A DNA stretch of 22,016 bases from Prorocentrum cordatum (lineage: Eukaryota > Sar > Dinophyceae > Prorocentrales > Prorocentraceae), in assembly GCA_963575745.1 (NCBI GenBank), contig CAUYUJ010021166.1, forward strand, positions 121,608 through 143,623. Reading direction: 5' to 3'. This document shows, piece by piece, positions 17,276 through 22,016 of this stretch. How positions within the stretch are numbered: position 1 is the stretch's first letter; each line of letters opens with the position of its first letter. Under the pieces are notes generated by a model, which searched no databases, was not told where the DNA came from, and worked only from the letters and a program-made list of their open reading frames with translations. A program made the translations under genes and the position numbers.

Positions 17276-17496
17276 GAGGAGAATGAGAATGAGGAAGAGG
17301 AGGAGGAGAGAGGGGATGATGAGTTGGCAGCAGGAGGGAATGATGAATAAGCGGATGAGGAAGAGGATTCACATGAGGAGCAGGAAGGTGATGATGATGC
17401 TGATGATGATAATGCCGATGTTGCTGATGATGAGAAGAAGGAGGAGGAGGAGGAGGAGGGCGAACAGAACGACCAGAAGCCTTTTGGATACAGCTC
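17276..17496. repeat. Degenerate purine-rich sequence
   Basis: Imperfect AGG, GAT and GAA units, including GAGAATGAGAATGAGG near 17279. A similar GAGAATGAGAATGAG word ends the GGA array near 20613-20627. Confidence 0.6.
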
Positions 17497-17710
17497 GGGT
17501 CCCTTCGGACTTTCCCCGAGAGTCTCTTGGAGTCTTTTTGGGGTGTCTCAGGGGTTTTTTTGGCAGTCTCGGTGGCCTCATGGGGTGTCGTGGGGGCCTC
17601 TGGAGAGCCTCTTGGGGCCTCGTGGGGGTATCTAGGGATCCTCTTTGGGACATCCTGGGGGTCTCTTGGGGTTTTCTGGGGCTTCGGGCCGAAAGGGACT
17701 TTGGGCTTCC
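17497..17710. repeat. G-rich minisatellite-like sequence
   Basis: Irregular repetition of words such as TCTCTTGGGG, TCTGGGG and CTCGTGGGGG every 12-20 bases. On the minus strand it reads as a low-complexity Pro/Lys/Arg sequence (KTPRDPQDVPKRIPRYPHEA). Spaced G-runs could form G-quadruplexes on the plus strand. Confidence 0.6.
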
Positions 17711-17993
17711 CCCCTTGTCGGGACTCCCTTGCGCGCCTTTTCGGCCGTTCGCTGTGTGAAAGGATGGCGGAGAAAAGGGTGCCGGGGGGATGCCATGCGA
17801 GAGAATGATGTGCCTGTGTCGAAAGCTGGCCCTTCGCAGGGCTGCACCCCTCGGGAGCCGCCCCCCGCGGGACGACGCAGGCGCAGTTTCCAGATTCCTG
17901 TCTCAAATCCTCGTCGCCAGCGGCGCGCGGAAACGGACGCGGCGAAGTGGGGTGCGAGGGGGCGGCATTCGAAAGGAACCGATGAACATTTTT
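17711..17993. other. Unassigned stretch
   Basis: No gene or RNA recognised; overlapping frames are open on both strands without a consistent bias. Confidence 0.4.
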
Positions 17994-18122
17994 GGAGCTC
18001 CGCTCGGATCTTGGATCGGCGCCAGGGCCCCCTTCTTTGGTGCGCGGGGCGCGCCAGAGGCAGCGCCAGAAGCGCCGCCATGGGGGGCCAAGTCACCGAT
18101 CCAAGAATCCGCGTGGAACTCC
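17994..18122. repeat. 129-bp foldback with 25-bp arms
   Basis: The left arm 17994-18018 and the reverse complement of the right arm 18097-18122 align with 22 identities, three mismatches and one gap. Both end inside with CTTGGATCG. Inner GGGCCCCC and GGGGGGCC blocks can pair as well, so the unit can form one long imperfect hairpin. No coding capacity. It may be a foldback or MITE-like element, or an RNA hairpin source. Confidence 0.75.
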
Positions 18123-18255
18123 TACAGCTCATCCTTTTCTTTTTCCCAATTATCCTTTGATGTTGGGTTTTCGTTTTCAAGAGACAGCGCCCCGCGTATT
18201 CTTCCTTGTTTCCCGCTGCCCTCCACCCTCGGTCCATCCTTACCTCTGCCTTCCA

Positions 18256-19045
18256 CATGGCAACCACGTCGGTACATCCCTCACGCGTCTCGTTGCCCCA
18301 CAAGATCTCCGAAGGCCCCAGTGGCGCAGTTCGCATGGTGGCGTCGCATCCAGTTCGGCATATCCCTCACGTTTCGTGGCCCCACAGGGAGGTCCACCTG
18401 AGGCCCCAGTGGCGCAGTTCGCATGTTTGCGTCGCTCCCATTTCGGCACATTCCTCATATACTTCGTGCCACCGAAGGCCCCAGTGGCGCAGTTCGCATG
18501 GTGGCGTTGCGCCCATGTCAGCACACCCCTCACGTTTCGTGGCTCCACAGAGAGGTCCACCGAAGGCCCCAGTGGCGCAGTTCGCATGGTGGCGTCGCAT
18601 CCTGTTCGGCACACCCTTCACACGTTCCGTGCCCCCACAGGGGTGTCTACCGAATGTCCCGTCAACGCAGTTCGCATCGTGGCCCCACAGGAACCCCACC
18701 GAAGGCCCCAGTGGCGCAGTTCGCATAGTGGCGTCCAATTCATTTCGGCACACCTCCCTCACACGTTTCGTGGCCTGGTAAGTTAGCTCCACCCAAGGCT
18801 CCAGTGGCGACGTTCGCATGCCGCCCCGCACCCATTTCCCCATAGGGAGCTCCACCTGAGGCCCCATTGGGAGCGTACGCATGCCGCCCCGCCCCCACTT
18901 CGGCACACCCCTCACACGCTTCGTGGCCCCACAGGCAGCCCCACCTGAGGCCCCACAGGCGACGTTCGCATGCTGGCCCGCATCTAGATCGGTGCACCAC
19001 TCACACGTTTCGTGGCCCCCTGAAGAGCTCCACCGAAGACGACCA
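18256..19045. repeat. 88-bp-period tandem satellite, about nine units
   Basis: The block GGCCCCAGTGGCGCAGTTCG or a variant starts at 18314, 18402, 18477, 18565, 18655, 18704, 18797, 18860 and 18949. Partial units lie on both sides. Full units are 88-93 bp; shorter ones (75, 49, 63) have internal deletions. The second half of most units contains CACTCACACGTTTCGTGG-like sequence, in which CACG and CGTG flank three bases. Spacings are not multiples of three, so repeat translations on either strand are not supported as protein. Confidence 0.9.
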
Positions 19046-19419
19046 TCACGGCTGCGTCGCTCACCAGGATAATTCGTTCCTCGATTGACGCTGTCCTGCC
19101 TTCGACAGTGCCTCCTCCTAGGCATCGCTCGGACGTGTGCATTCTTCATTCGGCGAGGACCATCGAGGAGCATCCTCGATCATTTGGCGAAAACACCACG
19201 CACGAAACCGAAAAAAGCACAGGGAATGGACGTCCGAGCGATGGCCAGCCTCAGCAGTCCCCGAGAAGGGGGGCGCGACTGCTACGGAGAGCCCCCTGCC
19301 TTCCTAGACGGCCGCGTTCCCCGCCCACCACCCCTCGTGCGCGCGGCCAGTGTGCATGGGAGCTCAGAGCAACCACATCATTAGCACAGCTAAGAAACCT
19401 TGGCAAAATAAGTGAACAG
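19046..19419. other. Unassigned stretch upstream of a probable exon
   Basis: No gene recognised. The last bases end in GTGAACAG at 19412-19419, a plausible intron 3' end. Confidence 0.4.
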
Positions 19420-19671
19420 GAGCTCAGGAAGCTGGAGTACCGCCTCGGCAACAGCGCGGAGTGCCAGCAGGCCCTGTCCAGCCCAGGGGGGGCAGAGGAC
19501 GAGGAGAAGCTGGACTACCGCCTCGGCTACCGCTCGGAGTGCTTGTCGAGCCCCTCGGTCCGGGACGCCCTGGACTGCCGGCCCACCAGCCAGCGCCTCG
19601 GGGGCGAGGGGCCGGAAAAGGAGGGCTTGGGGGAGAAGGGAGGGTGGAGCCCAGAACGGCTGGAAGCGTGA
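19420..19671 (+). CDS. Probable 3'-terminal exon with a duplicated motif
   Basis: After the acceptor-like AACAG|G (19419/19420) the frame reads ELRKLEYRLGNSAECQQALS and continues to a TGA at 19669-19671 (83 residues). Third positions are almost all G or C from here on, whereas the same open frame before 19420 lacks that bias, which marks an exon boundary. The sequence contains a tandem duplication of 26 residues: KLEYRLGNSAEC is followed 78 bp later by KLDYRLGYRSEC. The last 25 residues (GEGPEKEGLGEKGG and onward) are low complexity, so the true exon may end earlier at a donor I cannot identify. No upstream exon or family was recognised. Confidence 0.45.
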   Translation, partial: ELRKLEYRLGNSAECQQALSSPGGAEDEEKLDYRLGYRSECLSSPSVRDALDCRPTSQRLGGEGPEKEGLGEKGGWSPERLEA

Positions 19672-20461
19672 TGCGCCTGTGGCCCGGCCAGCGGTTCCTC
19701 GGGAGCGCGAGGGGTATCGACGACACGGTGCCGTGGGCAGCCTGTCGGCGTGTTGCTTCCGGGTTTGTTCTTCCGGAGGCCTGGTGCTTCTCCGGCAGTA
19801 GCACGGTGATGAGTTCCCCAATGCGGCATGCCATTGATACTGTTTCTGCTCGCCGAGTCTGTGAGTCGGGAAATCGAGTCCGGGAAATCCAGAATTCCAT
19901 CTCATGGCCGTGCTGCAGGAGCCTACAAGAGGGGAGTGAGTGAGATCCCGATCGAACTTGCAGAGCAAGCCAGTGTGATCGGAGTAGTTCGGGCTCGACC
20001 GCACAGCGCGCCAAGTCACACTGTGCCTCTCAGCGGGAGTCGCCCCTCTCTCTACAACCGACAGGTTTTCAGAAGAATGCGTGCGGTGCCGACGTTGGAA
20101 CGCCTGTTTTGATGGCGATCCACCCTGCATCCGCGCGACTGCTGGCATTCTTGAGGATTCGGGTCGCAAGTAGTGAGGAGCTCTCGAGTGATGGCTCGAC
20201 TTTGAAAACGACCTCCCTTTAAACGGTTTGCCTGCTGGGTGTTCGAATATGTCGGAGGATTTCGGAGGCCAGGAACCAAGTTTGAGAGTCACCCGCCCTT
20301 CGTCCGCGCTGTTGTGGGGGCATGCAAGCGTCAGGATGTTGAATCGTCAAGACCATCTCAGGCGAACGCCCGAAATTAGAAACCGCTGCATTCATTGTCG
20401 GGCAGTCCAACCGACGTGCGACACCGATGGTTGCGGCGAGGCTCTGCTCCCCCTCTCGAAA
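19672..20461. other. Unassigned stretch
   Basis: Overlapping frames on both strands, none with exon-like codon bias or motifs. No RNA gene recognised. Confidence 0.4.
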
Positions 20462-20636
20462 AGCGAGGGGAAGGAGGAAGAGGAGGAGAAGGAACAGGAG
20501 GAGGAAGAGGAGGTGGAGGAGGAGGAGGAGGAGGGAGGAAGAGGAGGTGGAGGAGGAGGAGGAGGAGGAGCAAGAGGAACCAGAAGAGGAGGAGGAGGAG
20601 CAAGAGGAGGAGGAGAATGAGAATGAGAATGACTGA
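20462..20636. repeat. Interrupted GGA array
   Basis: GGA units with GAA, GTGGA and GCAAGA interruptions, ending in a GAGAATGAGAATGAGAATGA tail. One frame would end as poly-Glu then ENENEND and a stop; treated as repeat translation. Confidence 0.85.
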
Positions 20637-21483
20637 AGACTAAGTCTTAACTCCATGCTACACCGCTCTCTGACCGCCTCCAGCGACACGAGGAGAAAGA
20701 AGAAGACGGCGACCATGCAATACTCCACGCGCTGCATGTAGGCTGCACCACACGGGCGGCAACCGACTTGGAGACCATACCGGAGTAGGGGAAATTCCCG
20801 CGTGCACCCCAGTGACGACCTCATAACCTCTTCGATAATACAGCCTGTACGAGCGACTGCAGCCACGACCGATTGAAGCATATACCCCGCACACATGAAT
20901 GCCAGCAATCCACGAAGCCCACTTCTAAGCAGGGGAATAACAAGATTCCCACGTACACCCAAAAGCGAAACCTCCAAACCACTGCCGAAACATGCACAAG
21001 TGACTGATAAGGATACGCAACACTGCATACACAAATGGCCACAATCTTGAAAGATGCAGAGCGGTACCGATGCCGATCACCAGAGCTATCAAACTGACCA
21101 TTGAAACAATAAACGCAGCATGTGAAGGTATAGCAGGTACAAAAAGTGCCGCAAGACCCTGTGGGTATGAACCCTGTGGGTATCCCATGGGCACAATAAA
21201 AACAACTCGTACATAGATTGAAATATACAAGCTTGGCCACCATACGCACTTTGAAGGCCCCGCAAATCGGGGAAGATGAACCCAACATCCCACGGACATC
21301 CACGAACGCCTGACAAGTGTCCCAGGTGGCATGCAACCATTAAATGAATTTGAACCTGACTCTGACACTTCGCCCCGCTCTTAGCCGACCCACGCCTCTG
21401 TAAATAGACGATGTCTAACATCCAGAGTTGCGAGAAGCCACAAGCACGCCGCGCTGAGGCGGCGGGGCAGGACCCATGACGCG
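20637..21483. other. Lower-GC unassigned stretch with diverged internal repeats
   Basis: Visibly poorer in GC than its surroundings. Sequence near 20793-20897 is repeated with divergence near 20944-21040: ATTCCCGCGTGCACCC versus ATTCCCACGTACACCC, and GCACACATGAATGCCAGCAATC (split here) versus a similar GCATACACAAATGG block. A short exact tandem, ACCCTGTGGGTATGA plus a second partial copy, lies at 21156-21183. Minus-strand frames here are Cys-rich but match no known family. Confidence 0.5.
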
Positions 21484-21506
21484 CTTGAGCCAAAAAGGAT
21501 CTACGC
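21484..21506 (-). other. Degenerate spliced-leader relic, minus strand
   Basis: Read on the minus strand, CGTAG is followed by two extra bases (AT) and then CCTTTTTGGCTCAAG, which differs from the DinoSL 3' part by a single base. This suggests an old relic leader in a minus-strand retroposed transcript. The downstream minus-strand sequence contains no recognisable gene and no A-run or target duplication was found, so chance resemblance is not excluded. Confidence 0.45.
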
Positions 21507-21530
21507 GCCTTGGGCCCAATGTGCTTGAGC

Positions 21531-21618
21531 AAGAGGAGGAGGAGGAGGAGGAGGAGGAGGAGGAGGAGGAGGAGGAGGAGGAGGAGGGAGGAGGAGAAGG
21601 AGGTGGAGGAGGAGGAGT
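21531..21618. repeat. GGA array
   Basis: About 29 GGA-type units, the last ones interrupted (GGAGAAGGAGGTGGA). Confidence 0.95.
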
Positions 21619-21778
21619 TGAACGAGGATGTGGAGGACAGCTGGGAGGTAGGCTCAGGGAGCGAGGGCGGAAGCCTCTGTCAGCTTTGGGGGCGCTTGGG
21701 GGCACGTCCAGAGATCTCGAGGCACGTGTTTTCGGGGGGGAGGTGGAGGAGGAAGAGGAGGAACGCTGGGGAGAAGGC

Positions 21779-22016
<238 letters not shown>

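Noticed and set aside
16841-17286. Met-rich (plus strand) or Ser- and Ile-rich (minus strand) proteins over the GAT array
   Set aside because: All are frame translations of a trinucleotide repeat without start context or unique sequence.
18240-19173. Repeat proteins encoded by the 88-bp satellite
   Set aside because: Unit spacings (88, 75, 90, 49, 93, 63, 89) are not multiples of three, so no repeat motif keeps its frame.

Overview
This window is nuclear DNA of a dinoflagellate. The decisive evidence is at 38-59, where the 22-nt dinoflagellate spliced-leader sequence (DinoSL) is present without a mismatch. Other features fit: few genes in 22 kb, GC-rich exons, many simple repeats and LINE remnants. 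The species cannot be told from the sequence alone.

Layout. (1) 21-1468: an intronless gene, probably a type II membrane protein, lying inside a retroposed mRNA copy. DinoSL is at its 5' end, a short A-run at its 3' end, and a perfect 18-bp target-site duplication surrounds it. (2) 1470-3480: no recognisable gene, but simple repeats, a pyrimidine-rich stretch and a cluster of short foldbacks. (3) 3481-4847: a gene for a secreted or luminal protein with at least one intron. (4) 4850-8293: mostly repeats. It holds a 188-bp Tc1/mariner-like MITE inside a (TA)n tract, GGA arrays, an inverted repeat bracketed by two G-quadruplex motifs, and a CAGA/CAGG array between diverged direct repeats. (5) 8294-10505, minus strand: a decayed LINE with reverse transcriptase, zinc knuckle and RNase H pieces, ending in a GGA array on each side. 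(6) 10511-11240: a 0.73-kb GGA array. (7) 11241-15205: unassigned sequence, interrupted by a GGA/TCC snapback at 13503-13640. (8) 15206-16140: a 15-unit tandem array (usual period 66 bp), each unit opening with the same small hairpin. (9) 16141-19045: a GAT array, a G-rich minisatellite, a 129-bp foldback and an 88-bp-period satellite. (10) 19420-19671: a probable exon with an internal 78-bp duplication. (11) 19672-22016: unassigned sequence, GGA arrays, a degenerate minus-strand spliced-leader relic and a (GT)n tract running off the end.

The genes do not form a pathway that I can see. The two supported genes are on the plus strand, and almost every long microsatellite also carries its purines on that strand. 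The LINE remnant and the retroposed gene belong together conceptually: LINE reverse transcriptase is the expected source of the activity that returned a trans-spliced mRNA to the genome. The long Gly/Glu/Arg or Pro/Ser/Leu open frames across the GGA arrays are not annotated as genes.
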